The translations under genes and the position numbers were made by a program. Below, piece by piece: positions 13,389 through 28,600 of a DNA stretch of 64,000 nt (positions within the stretch are counted from its first letter, which is position 1; every line of letters starts with the position of its first letter). The notes beneath the pieces were generated by a model. The model made no database searches and was not told where the DNA came from. It saw nothing but the letters and a program-made list of their open reading frames with translations. Origin of the DNA: Lucifuga dentata (lineage: Eukaryota > Chordata > Actinopteri > Ophidiiformes > Bythitidae); contig VXCM01000145.1 in NCBI GenBank assembly GCA_014773175.1, forward strand, positions 25,589-89,588. The letters are read 5' to 3'.

Positions 13389-13584
13389 TTTTTGCCCTAA
13401 ACTTACACTAGCAGCAGCTGACCAAACCAAAAGTGGTCATATTCAAATATACTGTAACATAGTAAACATGCTACTTAGAGTAAAATAATTTTTCAAAATA
13501 GAGCACTTATTCAGCACTCAAGGTGCAAAAAGGCCCCACCCCTGTACTCCCCAGATTCTACACCCCAGGTTGTTTTTGGTTTGT

Positions 13585-13599
13585 ATGTGTGTGTGTGTN

Positions 13600-13649
<50 letters not shown>

Positions 13650-13650
13650 T
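13585..13650. repeat. (GT)n microsatellite with an N
   Basis: More than 30 GT units, interrupted by N at 13599. Confidence 0.9.
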
Positions 13651-14290
13651 GTGAGCACTTGAGCATGTGGCCAAAGGACTGCCACTAATAAGGGAAATTA
13701 AATTTCTGTAAATAAACATGTGGAGATTTCAGGCTGTGAAATTGACTTCAGACTATGAAATTAAAGGCAATACCCAGTGAGGTGATTGCTGTGGCTGTTC
13801 AAGGGTGTGACATACATACGTGTGTATACTGCAATTCAATTAGTAGCCTTGATCATCTTCTTTAGAAAATCTGATATGGTGTGACTTGGTCATACAAGCT
13901 GCTCAATCACAGTGAGATGTTTGATTTATTTGTTCATTAGTAAATCTCTATCTGCAGACCCAAGACCCCTCATCAATCTGTGTTCACACCCTACAAGCAC
14001 AATCAACTGACTTTCCATTTCATAGCCAAATGGAAATCAGGGAAGAAAAATGACCATGTATCATAACCAATAATAAGACTGTTCCCTGCCAAAATTTTCA
14101 ACTAACCCCTACCCTAGTGTGGTAATCCCATCCAAAGTGGATTAAATATTAAACAGTTTGGTGTGTGTGAGGAAGGAGAGGAGGCTAGTGAAATGCCAGA
14201 AGGATTAAGTTGGAGCGGATATAGCGCGGCAGCAGTAGCGTGTCGTCCTGGAGATGCTGTTTCTCAATAATAGAAATGTCAGGAAGGGGT

Positions 14291-14334
<44 letters not shown>
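14291..14334. repeat. (GA)n microsatellite
   Basis: Uninterrupted GA dinucleotides. Confidence 0.9.
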
Positions 14335-14338
<4 letters not shown>

Positions 14339-16841
14339 AGGAGCAGAGATCTTTTCACTGCAAGCCTTACAAATCACAGAATTCATCACTGAAAATTCAT
14401 TTTTGTGACACTAAAAGATTTATTTAGATTTTTATTAAACCTAGTTGACATTGTATTTATTGTCATTATAATATCCACACACACAAACTCACATTGATTC
14501 CTTACAAAATTTAATAATCCATGGCAATCTGGATTATGAGCAGTTCAATTTAATGAAAAAAAAAAGTTAAAACAACCTTGCCTTAAGGAGAGAGTGTTAT
14601 TTATTTCATGCTTTATTTTATAATGTCTTATCTCTCCCAGAGCGATCACTTTGTCAGCATCAGTAATGCCTATAAATCCTACAGTGGGGGAGATTAGTCT
14701 GTGAGAAGTACTGCTGCCTGCAGTAATTAAGATTCTGCAGGATGTCCATGTTTCTCCTGAACATCGTTCGCTGTCTGTCTTATACTTTGTCCTTTTGTCC
14801 CTCTTGATAATTTTAATCAATTAGAATAGCAGAACTGATAACGTTGATAATATTCTTTTATCCTCAAGAGGGGATAAGCAGAAGGAACAAAGGGTCTTTT
14901 CATGATGAAGACAGCCATTTACTTTTCTGGTTTTAAGTCTTATCTCTGGGATCACAACTACACCAGTATACAGTAGTTTCTGAAAATGACTAATGTTTTT
15001 TTTTTTTTTTTTTTTTTTAACCACTATTCAAAACAGGAGAGGTGATAAAGAATGATTAGAGTGGCTGATGAAAGCGTGATGAAAGCTTAAGTCATATTTA
15101 AATTTCCAACATGACAAGTTTGGACAGATAAAGTCCACTCACTCACTCATTTTGATTTGCTATTAAAATTCTCCATCCAGTCTCCATAACAACAGCAACA
15201 AATTTACTGCTGCAACGCTTATGAATTCAAGATGTTGATAAGTGTTTTGAATAAGATGTCAAATAATCTTGACAAGCTTATAAAAAGTCCTCGTGTTTAT
15301 TTATTCACTGATTTATTGATCAAATCCAATTGTGTTGAAGTTAAGGTTCTCTTTGATTGAGTGGTTGATGTGGCTTTTTGCTGATGCTGTTTTTAAACTG
15401 AATTGTTTAATAGGAATTTAAGACAAACTATGCCTGTCTGCGACTGGTTGTTTTGCTCACTAAACATGTATTTTATGCCACAACAATTGATAGTGTAAAA
15501 ACTGCACTTCATCATTTAGAAAATGCTTTGAGTGCCGTTAACACTTTGTTGCAGCATCAGCAGGAGGAAAATGCAATGCAAATTCTTTAGTCAAGATCTG
15601 ACAAACAGCTTCACTATCAAACTTTTGTGTTTTGTGAGAGTCCCTGATGTTTGTCCTTCTCCTTGGACATCACATACTGGAATAATAGACTCCTGTGCTA
15701 CTCCAATCTTTTGGAAATAGTATTTAATTCAGAAGTCTACAAAGTCTTTATTTGCTAATATAATTTCTATCTGTAAACTAATGTGCAGACCAACGAACAG
15801 AATTGTAATATGAACTGTATAATGTTTCTAAACACTTAAATTCTAGCACGCAAGCAAACACATATGCAAAGCTACTGTGGATCAGAGGTAAGCCATGTTT
15901 ATCTGTGTATGTCACGTCTTTGACTAAATAAAAATTAATTTGTAGCTTTACATCTCCAAAAAGGGAAGACATGTTTTATTTTCCATTCCATTTGTATCAA
16001 AAGCGAAGTTTCTACAAATGTGATCCAGGTTGCTTGTATTCATGTTTTAACAATGATAACAGTCAAAGAAATAACTGACAGTCATTTTCTAATCTAACTC
16101 TGTCAGAAGGCAATGCTGCAAACTCTGTGTATTTCAGTAATTTTCACTTTGAAATATCTGTGTTGCTAATATACTGCCTTGTTTTGCATGGATACTTGAA
16201 ATAGCTCCATTGTTCCTGTGTTCTTTGCTCTATTTTTCCCACTAGTTGGCTCAAATGTCAGCTGTTTATCAGCTTTCTAACTTTATTGAAGACCCTTTGT
16301 CTCTGAGTTATGCTGACTTTGGAAGTGGTCGATGAGAGTGTGTCTCATTTATAACTTCTGTAAAACAGTTATGAGAAAAAGCAGGAGTTTTAATCAACAT
16401 CCTCTCCCGCTCACTCAACACCTGGTTTTGTTTATGGCATCAGTGACCTTTTCTGAGCCATAAAACTCTGTCTGTGCCAATCTCACTTACGTCTGAGGGT
16501 CATCGCTTCATCAGTTATCTCTCCACTATAACAGCAACATGACCTAAACTCTCTGTCCTCAGCCATCAGACAAAGAGATAGATGGTTTTATCTGTAAATG
16601 TAGCTATTGCACTACACAAGCTGACATAAATTCCCAGCTGATAAGACAACTACTTTGCAGGCCAGCCAATAGGTCATGGCTGCTTCTGTATCCTCATGTG
16701 CTGCATGTAAAAGAGCAGAAATGAGATTACACAACAAAATCACAAATTGTGATAGCGGGTAGCACTATTCAGCATGTGGAAGTAGCTGTATAAAGGCTTT
16801 TGTGGCTGTAGCTGGTGCTATGCAAAGTCAGGGAAACTGAC

Positions 16842-17034
16842 ACTTATGACATCAGAAGTGTTACTGTGTTACTTATGACATCAGAAGGGTTACTTCTTGT
16901 TGTTGCTAAATGTAGAAAATTACAAACTAAAGCCAATTCGCAGGGGTTGAAGTAACCAAAAAAAACAAACACTAGGAGTGGCTTTAGGTGTAGTTTTCAG
17001 TACCAACAGGAAGTACGACTTGTGATGTCATAAG
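16842..17034. repeat. Direct and inverted TTATGACATCA repeats
   Basis: ACTTATGACATCAGAAG recurs at 16842 and 16871, and its inverted core TGATGTCATAAG lies at 17023-17034. The layout could be a small inverted-repeat element or a cluster of CRE-like half sites (TGACATCA). Neither can be decided from sequence alone. Confidence 0.4.
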
Positions 17035-19607
17035 GGTCAACTCCCCTAATGTTTCACAGCATCCTCTATAGCCAAAAGCCAATGTCCAGTTGTTTTCACA
17101 AGCTGAATAGTGCTCTCCATCACCAATAAACTGAACTGATGTGGGAAATGAGTGTGAGTCCCCTTATATTGCACACAGAAGGAAGCAGGACAGGAAAGCA
17201 ACAATAATGTATGTTGACAAGTTAAACACCATACACTAGTATATAAGTTATGGCGCTGTCCTCCTCTGACACCCCACTCATAGCTTCTGCTCCTTAGATC
17301 AAAACTCTCCCAACTACTTGATTCTCTGTCTGGCACTGTACAAAATGTCTCTGATCAGCAGAGCTCTATCCAGGGAGTCAGCCATCAGGACTATTGATGT
17401 TAAGCTTGATGGATATAGGAAGGCAGTGAGTATTGATTGGGGGAACTACAGTATACTGGAGTGGTTGGCTTGGACAAGTGGCATAGAAAATCCAAAGACC
17501 CTAAAGCAAATACTGGAAGAGTAGCTTTATGGGAGGCAAAGTCATTCAAATAGAAATTAAGGTTCACTGTTAGCAAGTCAGATTTTTATAAGGGGTAAAG
17601 TTTCCAGATGTGCATGTGTATTTATGACACCTTCCTTTTGTTCTTTGTTTAAAGACATGGAGAATGCAGGACAATTGATCACTAAACTGGGTAATATAGT
17701 ATACCTTAACATCAAGAAAAACTCATAAAAAGTCATATCAAATGGATGACCAAAATATTTTGTGTGCGTATGTGTGAAATTGTGAATGCAGCTGTTTCAT
17801 GAATAACTAGTCTTGCAATTCCACCTAATCCTTGTCATTGTCATGTGTAATGAAATAATTCTGCAAAAACCTGCTAAAGTATTATTATAACTTTGCTAAT
17901 TCTATCTTATAGCTATTATCAAATTATTAACATAATTTCCCCCTTTCAGTTTGTAATGTATTCCTGACAAAAACCTTTTTGTCTGCAGTGCATTCCATTT
18001 GCAGACATCCCCTTATTAAAATCTCATTCAAATGCAATATTTTTGTAGTGGCTGTGGTACATTTACTGTGCTCCTGATTAATGCTTTTTTTTATGTGTAC
18101 TTCAAATCAGTGTCTCAGGGCAAATAAGTGTGTGTCTCTGTGTGTGTTTTAGGTCCAGAATATTACAATTAGGGTACTTAAGTTTCTCTGTAATTGCTTT
18201 CCTGGAGAAGTCACTGCATAATGAAAAACAATAAATCTCATATTCAGTTAAGATCAATATTAGCATAACCTTTCTGTTGACACCCGTAGATAACGGTTGC
18301 TGCCCTTTTAACCTTGCAGTGGGCATCGCTCACAGCGCTGACAGTCTGATGTGTCGGGATGCTTGCTTACTCCCCTCCCCACAGGATGCAGCAGACAGGT
18401 AGCTGCAAAATGGTGTCGGCTCACTTTGTTATTATGAAAACTGATGTTGTCTGTGCCCCTAAATATTGCCTCTCCCTTATTTACATCATTTAAGGTACCA
18501 CTTATATGATTTTACCACCAAGATCTAAGACCTGTTCACTGTGTGTACCAACTTCCACAATCACACATTCTGCAATAAGTGGAACATTTAAATATGCTCA
18601 AATTGAAATGTTTCTTTATATCCAGGACAGCTCAATGACTAAGCAAAAGGTAATATGTCCATTAAATATTCCAGATTCAAAAACTTTATAACAAGCATTT
18701 GGTCTTGTTCAATAAAATTCTTAGTATGCATGCTCTTACAAATTGAGCAGTATTAAGAGAGTAAAGACAAACAGAAAGAAAGAAAAAAAATATATATACT
18801 GTATATATATATATGAAAAAAGAAAGCAGAAGAAAAGAATGAAACACGAACCCTCATGAATTCTCATTTTATAAGAATTGAAGACATGTAAGACTCATAA
18901 ATAATAGTAAATAACATAGATTGTTTGGTGCTGTGCAAGATGCTCAGCACCAAATGACATAATATCTCCTGTCTGACATGGGGCAAATGGCAGGTGACCA
19001 AATGGCAAAGCTCACAGGAGAGCTAATCAAACATTTAACGGTAAAAGTGAAACAATGCATATCAAATAATATATGTTTCCAGCAATGATATCTGGAATGT
19101 TTTTCCCTTTGCCAAGAGTTAAAGGATTATACTGTGGTTGTATTTTCCACAGAGCTAGAGACTACTGCTTAACCTTGCACTACTGTGATGACCATTTTCC
19201 ACTCAGGTTAACTGGTAAATATACATATCCAGATTTACTTTGTACAGGGGGACAGTAAAGGTAGAGTGTCTCACTGTACAAGTTCTCACTAAAAATGTTG
19301 TCTTACTTCTGTGTGCATTTTAATTTTGTTTTCTCATATCAGCAGGGATTATATAACATGTTTGATAAGCAAATCTAGAATGAAATTTTGATATGCAGGT
19401 TTTCAGCACCAATAAATTACCACAAAGCATAGTAGGCATTCAGAAATTCACCCTGTTTCTCTCACTGTTTGCATGCTTTACATTCCACATTCATCATAAG
19501 TGGTAGAAAAATCCTCAGATCTGTATGAGGTCAAATGAAAATCAGCATTTAAAGTAATGCATCAGAACCAACTTCAATAAAATAGTGGGGATTCATTGGT
19601 AATTAGT

Positions 19608-19609
<2 letters not shown>

Positions 19610-19664
<55 letters not shown>
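19610..19664. repeat. (TC)n microsatellite
   Basis: About 27 uninterrupted TC units. Confidence 0.9.
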
Positions 19665-19668
<4 letters not shown>

Positions 19669-20365
19669 CCGTCCTTAAACGAATCACCATTGGACAACTC
19701 TTGGACAACAAAGGTGAAGATATATTTTAGGATTTTTAGATGACTGGTATTGGAATATGTTTTTTCTTATTTGAGATGTTGTATTCATGCGAAAGCAACA
19801 CAGACAACCTGAATCTAAATTGAGTGTATAAATCCTATTGTGTCTACACCAAAAGGTGACCTAATACATTACTCACCAATCTCTCTGCTCCCCTCATGCT
19901 TTTATCCAGACCTTTACAGTTCATATATGCAGGTTGTGTGTAGCAGCTCAGCAGTGATGAAGGCTGACATTTGTGATAAATGCACTGACCATAAACTGTC
20001 AAATCAGAGCAGAACCTGCCTTCTGGTTGCTCCGTTAGTTAAGCTCTGCACCCTTTCACTCTTGTCTTGTCCATCCAACAACCTCCCACCCCATCCCACA
20101 CACCCCCCAGCCTTGTGCATGGTTGCAGTGTTGACTTTGTGACAGTTAGCTTTGATGGAAGCTTCAGTGAGACATATAGCAGCCAAAGGCATTAGCAGCT
20201 AATGTTAGTCACCATTAAACATCTCTTCACCTCTCTCCACATGACCCACCTTGAATTGGAAATTCCTGTCTCAGCTTTTTTCCATATGCTCTGATAGACA
20301 GGTTCTAAAAAATTTACAGCTCGAGATTTGTGTTTCTTTTTAAGACACACCACAACACAAAAAGC

Positions 20366-20366
<1 letters not shown>

Positions 20367-20418
<52 letters not shown>
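20367..20418. repeat. Poly(A) tract
   Basis: About 50 consecutive A residues. No recognisable retroposon body is seen on its left. Confidence 0.85.
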
Positions 20419-20420
<2 letters not shown>

Positions 20421-23400
20421 AAAGGTGAAATGATAAACAAACATAAGAGAATCCTGCAGAAACATGAATGACACATGGTTAGCTACAGTACATCTGTTGG
20501 CAGGGTGTCTTTCATTTTTTGTTTCTTTGCTCTTATTCATTCACCCTGTTTATCTCTCTTTGACAAGTTGTCACTCCCTCCCAGCCTTTTGTCCTTTTAA
20601 AAATACATTGAATTATTCACCCTGCTTCATGCATGATAGTGCTACTGTCAGTCCACATCACTTTGAAAACAGATAAAAGGGAAGTTTTTGGCTCTTTGTG
20701 AAACCTGCCAGAGGAAACTGCTTAGTGCTGATAAGGTTTCTCATCATTGCATGGAGTCATATCAAGCGTCATCAGATTTTTGGCACATACGATTGTCTGA
20801 AGTTTGTTTTCTGTGAAATGTCAAATCTTTGTGTATTGGTGAAAAGTAAAAGTTTATAGTGCATGCCATATTATTGTCATATGGGATGCATGACATGTTG
20901 ACAAGAGTTTTTTTTTTTTTTTTTTTTNTTTTTCTGGTATGCAAAATTAATAGGAGAAATTTAAAAAAAAAACAAACATCAGATCAAGCCCCTATGACTA
21001 AAAATCAGTTTAAACGTACGTTAAAACTTCAATTGTACTCCAATAAAGGCAATAAGTCATTTTTTTCAAATGTCATGCAAACATCATAATTAGATTGAAA
21101 TTGGCATAAATCAGCATATGTTCAATCCTTGTACCAGACCTAGATTATATGATTGTAAATTGATTTATTCAAGCATGTGAAGGTTATAATTGTAAAGCCA
21201 CCCCTACATGTATTTCCTCACCTGGCAGACTCAACTCATACTCCAATTAAGCAGTGCATCATGTATATTCAGAGAACAGCAAAATCCTACTGTCATCCAT
21301 GCATATGTCTTATTTGCATTTTTGCCTTATCACAGTACAAACAAAAATCGGAGCCAGAGTGTACCACTAAATAACACAAAAGTGAGTAATTAGTAAATGA
21401 TAGGATCATCTTGATCAACTAACATGAACAAACCCTGAGGTTGTTATAGAAACACATTCTTCATCTGACTTTCGGCTCCTAGGGGAAAATTATGAGATTA
21501 TATGGCAGTGTATGTTTTATAGCAGTGGCACAACATGTGATGATCAATGTGGAACAGCTGAGAGTAGTATTTATGGGTGTTTATACTGGAAAGAACTAAA
21601 GTTTCCAGCATGGTAACACAAAGAGCTGTTCCTGTCTTATAACGCTATGGGAAAAAGAAACAGCTGCAGATGTGAATACCAGCTTTGATGTACATCTCTA
21701 GCATGTGCATGTCACAAGGGTTAGTGCAGGCGTGGGTGTTGTAACCACCTGCTGTCTTTAAAGTCCTTGAAGAGCTACACTAGATTCTCAGCAGGGTTTA
21801 AAGAGGAGACATGAAAGAGACATGAAAGAGACAAATGAGAGATGAAGATTTCTCTTCTTGCTAGAGCATTGTCTGTTAAGTATGTGCTGTTACTCATCTG
21901 CTAATTAATGCTCCTCCACACCTCTCATTATCTCCATCATAGCTGCTGACCATTGATTATGCCAGTGTGGGTCTAAATTCTGTCCTCTGTTTCTAAGGTT
22001 TTTATGAGATTTATTTTTATAAAATGTACTGCAAATTCACTATTTACACCAGCAATTTGGTTTCCACTGAGTTCATTTTCATTCAAGTGACATTTAATCA
22101 TAGTACTTCTCCATCCAACTTACATATGGCAGATTTATTTCAAAAGACGTGTGCAACATATGAACATGGTAATGCCTGGTTTGTACCAAGGATGAAGCAG
22201 CACATAGGTTGTAATTTGCAAATTTGCAGGATCTTTCAGGATTATCAATATGACTACTTGAAACTCCACAGGCAATCATGTTAGCAATTTATAGAAAATA
22301 TAGCATCAAAACCACCATGTGACACACCGCTTACCTGTTCAGGGTTTACCCTGCCCTCCTGCCTTTCCCCTGCCTCATACCCAATGTATGACTATGAAGG
22401 TCCTCAATCATCTAGATCAATGCATGTCTAGCAGTAATAGTTCTTGCCATTTAGCTCTAAATCAGTGGTGGGCAATTCACACGTTGGGTCAGGTGACATG
22501 TGGCCCGAAGTGTGAATGAGTCTTCTTTCAGTTCATTTCCCACCATTGACTTACAAGTGAAGAAGCTACTTGGATAAGTGGTAAAATGTCTTCAAGACTT
22601 AAAGGTAGTCCAGTTGAATTGACTCCACTGTAATATATACTGTGAAAGGCCTCCATCAACCTGCAACCATAAACAGGACAATCAGGTATAGTGATTAAGT
22701 GATTTGATGGGGGTATGCTCTATTATTTGAATCTTCCTTCTTCAGTTATTGTTTAATCTCCAGCTTGAAATACATAGGTAACACTTAAGGGACAATTTGA
22801 TGTAGTCACATGACTCATTTGCTCATGGGACAGCTGTGGCAAAAGGCTATATTTGGGTTAGATTGCATATTTTCTGTGGGGCCCTCTGTTCATTAATCAA
22901 TGGTTATGACTCTTGTTTTGACTCCAGTCTATTGATACACTCTTTTTAAATTTAGAATACAAATTTAATTGATTAGTTGTAGGTCATATTTAATATGAGA
23001 AGGATCTTGGAGGATGGTCAAGTCACTGAGATTTTCCTTCATTAGTCATGTGGCATTCAGTCACTCCCTGGAATACATGGGGTCTGATGACATTATCTGG
23101 CACTGCAAACTGAAATTTGTATCCTGTTTTACACAAGAGTACACTCTGATAAAACTAAATTATTACTCCAATATTTGTCTCTTAGTACATAATTGTTTTT
23201 GATTAGTAAGTTATCGATTAGCTATACGGCTTCCAGAGAGCTATATTTAAAATGATTTATGATGCAAGACTTTTATACTACCCACAAAACTCTATCTGTA
23301 TAAAACAGGGAGAATGAAACACAATGAAGGCAGTATTTCTGCTGAACTGAAACAGTCAAACCATAAAAAAAAAGTGTGTTACACTAATATGAGACAGATG

Positions 23401-24787
23401 AATGTCTGAGCACTAAAATTTCTATTCCAACACTCTACATTAATTCAGACTAAACCACTTTAATTTTCACAATTTATTTTTTAACTCAGTGATTTTCCAC
23501 ACAGATTTGCTCTTGCACCACATGTGTTTGTAGATCCTCTTAGGGTAGCCAGGCTTGAAATCCAATTTCGGGTAAGCTATAAAGCACAGAAAAATAAATA
23601 AAATAAAAATTTTGTAAACTATGATGATTATTTTCAATATAAAAAAGACCTCAGAAAACAACTTTGCAACTTCAGTGCAATGATAGGTGTTTATTTGATT
23701 GTCCACACAGATTCAGCAGTGTTTATCTAAAGGGTGTTTCCAAAGAATAACAGCTGCTTACTGAAAGATTTTTTTTTATCATCTGGGTTTTGGTTTTACC
23801 ATCTGCTGGTGCTTCAGTTTTATTGGTACTACTGAAATTCTGCAATTACCTGGCATGGTAATTTTTAGCACTTCATATGATACCATCAATAGCTGTTTAT
23901 TATTGTAAAGCAATAAGCCACAACAGGCTGTGCAGTGATTTAAGCAGCTTCTGAGCCTTTTTTTTTTTTTTTTTTTTTTAAGATAAACTTAACTGGGTTG
24001 CTGCTTTAATAAATCAGGAATAAATAACCAGAGAATTACAAATGCATACAAATAATAAACCTTTTATTTTTAAGTTTTCATTAATTGTGTTAAATCTCTG
24101 GCTAAACGAAGTGATGTGATAATGATGTGAAAAGTTATGCTTACCTCTTTCATCCTCACAGGTGTGTCTTTACCAATAAGACACCTGTAAAAACTGGGGA
24201 CTAGTGGTGGATAAAGTACCTGAAAGCCATACTTGAGTAAAAGTAGAAATAATTCATTAAACATTATTTGTGCAAGTAAAATTCACCCATTAGAAGAAAA
24301 AAATACTTAAGTAAAAGCAATTATGTTGTTAATTTTACCTAAATACCAAAATTATTATGATAATAAATGCACTGAAGAATTGAAAGTTAAAGCAAATTTG
24401 TTTTTGCACAGATTGCAAAATTAAACTCAACCATAGTTTTGAGAGCTAAGCTTTATCACTAACTAAAATCAATTAATAAGTAAAAATCAAGTAAACAGAA
24501 ATGAAAAGAGCACAATTATGAATGCAGATCTTATCGTACCATGAAATTAACATAGAGCAGAATAAACCTTTTTGTTTGGAACACAGTGCTCCTCTTCTAA
24601 CCCTGTATAAAACCTGTACATGAATGAACCTGTACATCATCCATCACTGTCAGTGTTAATATTGTTTCCTCTCACCTCCCAACAGGCAGCTTGTGTCTCT
24701 TGGTTTACAGCATTTATGTTTTCAAATGTGTGTACTCACAAGCACTCACAGAGCTTTGCTCTCTGGCATCCCCTTCCAAAATAAAAC

Positions 24788-24888
<101 letters not shown>

Positions 24889-25299
24889 GTGATAACTTAC
24901 TGTCTTCTAAATGTCTGAGTCCCACCATATTGCTTTCATTGGTCACCCTACAGTTTCAACTGCTGTGTTAATTCCTTTTCATTCGATGTCACTGCTATCT
25001 GCTCTACTCTTAACATTGCTAGATTTGCTGTAGATTAGATTCTAGACACAGACCAATGTGTTCAGCAGATATCCAACAAGCTCAGGCTAAGAAAGGTTTA
25101 AGACTGTCAACATGGGGGTTGAACACAAAACTGAAAGATCTATGAGCCTGTAGTACTGATCAAAGTGCAATGTAGTTCTTTAGTGTGTTTAGGTGAGTGT
25201 TTCAAGTCCACATATGTGCACTTTTTCAGTTTGTGTAAAAATAAAATGCAAAATAATGAAATATCCCTGAAGGTAATAGTGGATCCACCTGTCTGGCAA

Positions 25300-25608
25300 C
25301 ATCGCTCCTTTGCGTTGAAAAGAGCCAGTTGAGGTGGTTTGAGCATCTGATTAGGATGCCTCCTGGACTCCTCCCTTTGGAGGTTGTTTCCAGGCATGTC
25401 CAACTGGGAGGAGACCCCAGGGCAGACCTAGAACAGGCTGGGGAGATTGCATTTCCCATCTGGCCTGGGAACACCTAGAAATCCCCCAAGAGGAGCTGGA
25501 GAATATGGCTGGGGAGAGGGACATCTGGCCTATCTTGCTTGGCCTGCTACCACCACTACCCAGTGCCAGATAAGCAGAAGAAAATGGATGGATGGATGGA
25601 TGGATGGA
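25300..25608 (+). mobile_element. 3' end of an RTE-type LINE (Rex3-like), truncated
   Basis: The plus strand can be read as a degraded C-terminal reverse-transcriptase ORF end: WFEHLIRMPPGLLPLEVV, then GGDPRADLEQAGE, then GCCTGGGAACACCTAGAAATCC and GAGGAGCTGGAG...GCTGGGGAGAGGGACATCTGG. It finishes with GATAAGCAGAAGAAAATGG followed by GATG-type tetranucleotide repeats (25584-25608). This order and the GATG tail are typical of Rex3 elements in teleosts, which are usually 5'-truncated. The rest of the LINE is missing, as expected from incomplete reverse transcription. Confidence 0.8.
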
Positions 25609-28600
25609 ACATCACTGTCTTTACTTATGAGATTCAACAATCAATTTTCAACAACTTCCAACAGTTTCAAACCAATTAGCCTCTCTGCCCTCGGTGACGT
25701 TTCTCTTCTTTTGTAGACCACTGGTCACATTTTGTCAGAGTGCACAGAAAATGCCTGTGCTGTTTGTAATTACTGTAATTTTGGCAGATTTTATTGCCAG
25801 TCTGATGTGTGTCTGACAGCCTGCTTCTCCACCTCTGTGCCCTTCCTATTTCAGCCAGTCTTGTAAATATATTAAGGTCAGGGTTCAGACTCTGCAACAA
25901 TCACTTCTTCGCTCCTGTTTCAGACTGAGTTGAGTCATCATTCACTCACCTCTTCCCTGTAATGGCCAAGGACGTCAAAGTACCTGAAAGAAAAGATTAC
26001 TTTATTATTTCATTGATGGAATCCAGTGGCAATTCTCTGCCAAATATATGGTAAATTTAGTTAGGCTCAGATAATAATAATTTTACGTTAATTTATCAAG
26101 CTGCTCATGAGAGCATTTGAAAATAAAAAACAGCCTGAAGTAATATAATATGTATGTACATATATATATATATATATGCATGTATAGACTCAAAACCACA
26201 ATTTGGGATATCCCACCAAATGTTCTTTTCACAGAAAAGCAGCATAAAAAGTTATGAAGCATGGTGACTTCTACTATAATGATTTACTATGTTTCCTGAA
26301 AAAAACAACAATGTAGTAAATGATATGCTATAACATCATAATTTGAAACAATCTAATATCAAATGCAAGAGTGACTGCAGAAGTAGGATTTAATGAATTG
26401 CAGTAAGAAGATTCACTGAAGTCACAGATTTCTTTAGTTTTTTCCTTTCAAATTATATTAGTCTCAGATAATGATTAACAGAATATGGTCTTGGGGCTGA
26501 AATGAGTTTTTCTTGCTATTGCTTAGAGTGTGCCTATAGCATCAGATTTGGATTTGTGAACTGAGCCTTCCTAAAAAAATACAGTATGGACAAGTGGAGT
26601 GGCATACATGCATGTCAATCTATGACACATACAGATAAGGTTGAAAATCACCAGCGCGGCTCATTAGTGGTGCTTTCCTCATGATGATGGAATTGTTATG
26701 TGGCTTTCAGATCACTGGAAAACATGGCATCAATCATGCAGCTTTTAGATTCATTACTAATGTCTTTGCTGTCAAGAAAAGAGTCAGATCTACAGCCTGC
26801 AGTTCAAGTGTTCAGGCTTAAATAGGTGCACATGGAATATGTTATATTGTTCTCCATATATTGATACATTATATCCATCAATCCTAAACCAGGTCTGGGT
26901 CACAGAGGCAAAATACTGTGTAGCCCAAACTTTAGTGTCAAAGAGGTATCCTGATCAAATACTTGAAACCAATCCAAACTGAGGTGTAAATGCAACATTG
27001 CAACAACTTAGTCCCTGAGTTGGATCAAAAGAACTACAAGCCTGAAAAAGCCTTTAGTCTGGCCCCTCACGTGGGACCAGTAACTCACCCTGATACCCTG
27101 ACAATGATGGCAGTAATTATTTTAAAACAGTCCTAAAGAATTTTTTTGGCCATAGTGAGAACTCAAGACATAGTTACAAATTCAAAAAAGTTTTCGACAA
27201 TCCAGCACATTTTATAAAGCGTCTAGGTCTTGTTTCACTCAGAGCTCTGTTCCTAATTGATTCCATCATGGAGCAAACCAGAAGAAAATGAAAAGATAAA
27301 TTACTCTAATGGAGGGAAATGAAGTGTGAAAAGAGACATTCATCCTGGTATTTTCTGGGATGCAGCACTTTGGTAAATTGAAATACAACAAGAGTTGGCT
27401 TCTGTGTAAAACAAATTCTGCTATGATTACAGAAAATGATCAGTATTAATTTAATATATTAGGCATTCATACAATAAGACATGCACTGATACATTCTTTA
27501 GTTCTCTGATTAAAAAAAGAAAGAAATCCGAACATCAATGAATGCATAGATGAAGAGAAGGTATACGTAGTGTAGGATGGTACAACCACTTAATGCCAAT
27601 TAAATTACTTTGATCACCTCACCATTAAGTTCAAATTTTCTTCATTTACCCCTTGCAGCTATAAAGCTATTCAGTGGCTCTCATGCAAATCGTGTTGCTG
27701 GGTAGCTCTGTTTGTGTTCTGCTCCAGCTAAAGGTCAGATCTTATGAGTTTCCCAGCACCATTAAGACACAGTTTGTTTAGTGTCTGTCTGAAGGACAAT
27801 GCTCAGTGAACTGGAACTCAGACAGGCAGTAATAAATGAAAAGAAAAAAATTATGGTTCTGCTCAATGAAGTCAAAGGGCAGATGGAAGATAAAAGTGTC
27901 TCATTTCAATATGCTATTATCACCTTGACTCAAAACCCAGGAAGACAGTAAAAGGAATATGTGATACTTTGAAATTTGAATCTCTGCATGGTCATGGATG
28001 TATTGTCCCATGTGTTCTGGCTTTAGAGGGGTAATTACTAACTGAGGGCTGAAATTGTGACCTTTTCTTTTTTTAAATTTAATTTTCTATGTTTTCTTCC
28101 CATTACCTTTTTATTTATTTCCACTTTCATGAACCTGCCGCACCCAGAAAACAAATTAAATTATCAACTCATTTAGCTGACTAATGGAATCATTTATCAG
28201 TTTCACTCCATTATTTTGCTGTGGTGTTTTCTCATCGCTTTATGCAAACAAGTTTAGATTCTGAATATACTGCAGGAAATACAGCAAATGTTGCTACAAG
28301 GACATTTCCGCCTTCATTGTTAGAATGAATTCATGCATGAAGACTTCCTCTGAGGACACGAGAAGGAGTCAAGTAAAGTGATTTGAAGGCCCAGAGGAAG
28401 CTGACTATTGATTTCTTGTCTAGTGGCTCTCTGTAATAATAAGGAAATAAAGCCCCTGGATATTAGGAGATTGATGTCAATCAGTGGTCTGCCTCAAGTG
28501 TGGCTCATCCCATCTTATTAACGCTCTCTACATGCACTGAGTGTTCACTGATGACTCCATTGATATGCAGCTGGAAGAGGAGGCTGTCTGTTGCCATCTT

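Larger units (their letters stand above)
13660..24780. other. Non-coding region, no gene recognised
   Basis: AT-rich sequence without a credible exon. It contains T or A runs at about 14999-15018, 20367-20418, 20911-20933 (with N) and 23958-23980; an AT repeat at 18790-18813; and near 22467-22505 a piece resembling the terminus of hAT-type elements (AGTGGTGGGCAA...GGCCCG). At 24206-24350 there is a fish-repeat-like segment (AGTGGTGGATAAAGTACxT...ACTTAAGTAAAAG). Blocks 14600-14810 and 18300-18500 look more complex and could be conserved elements. Confidence 0.4.
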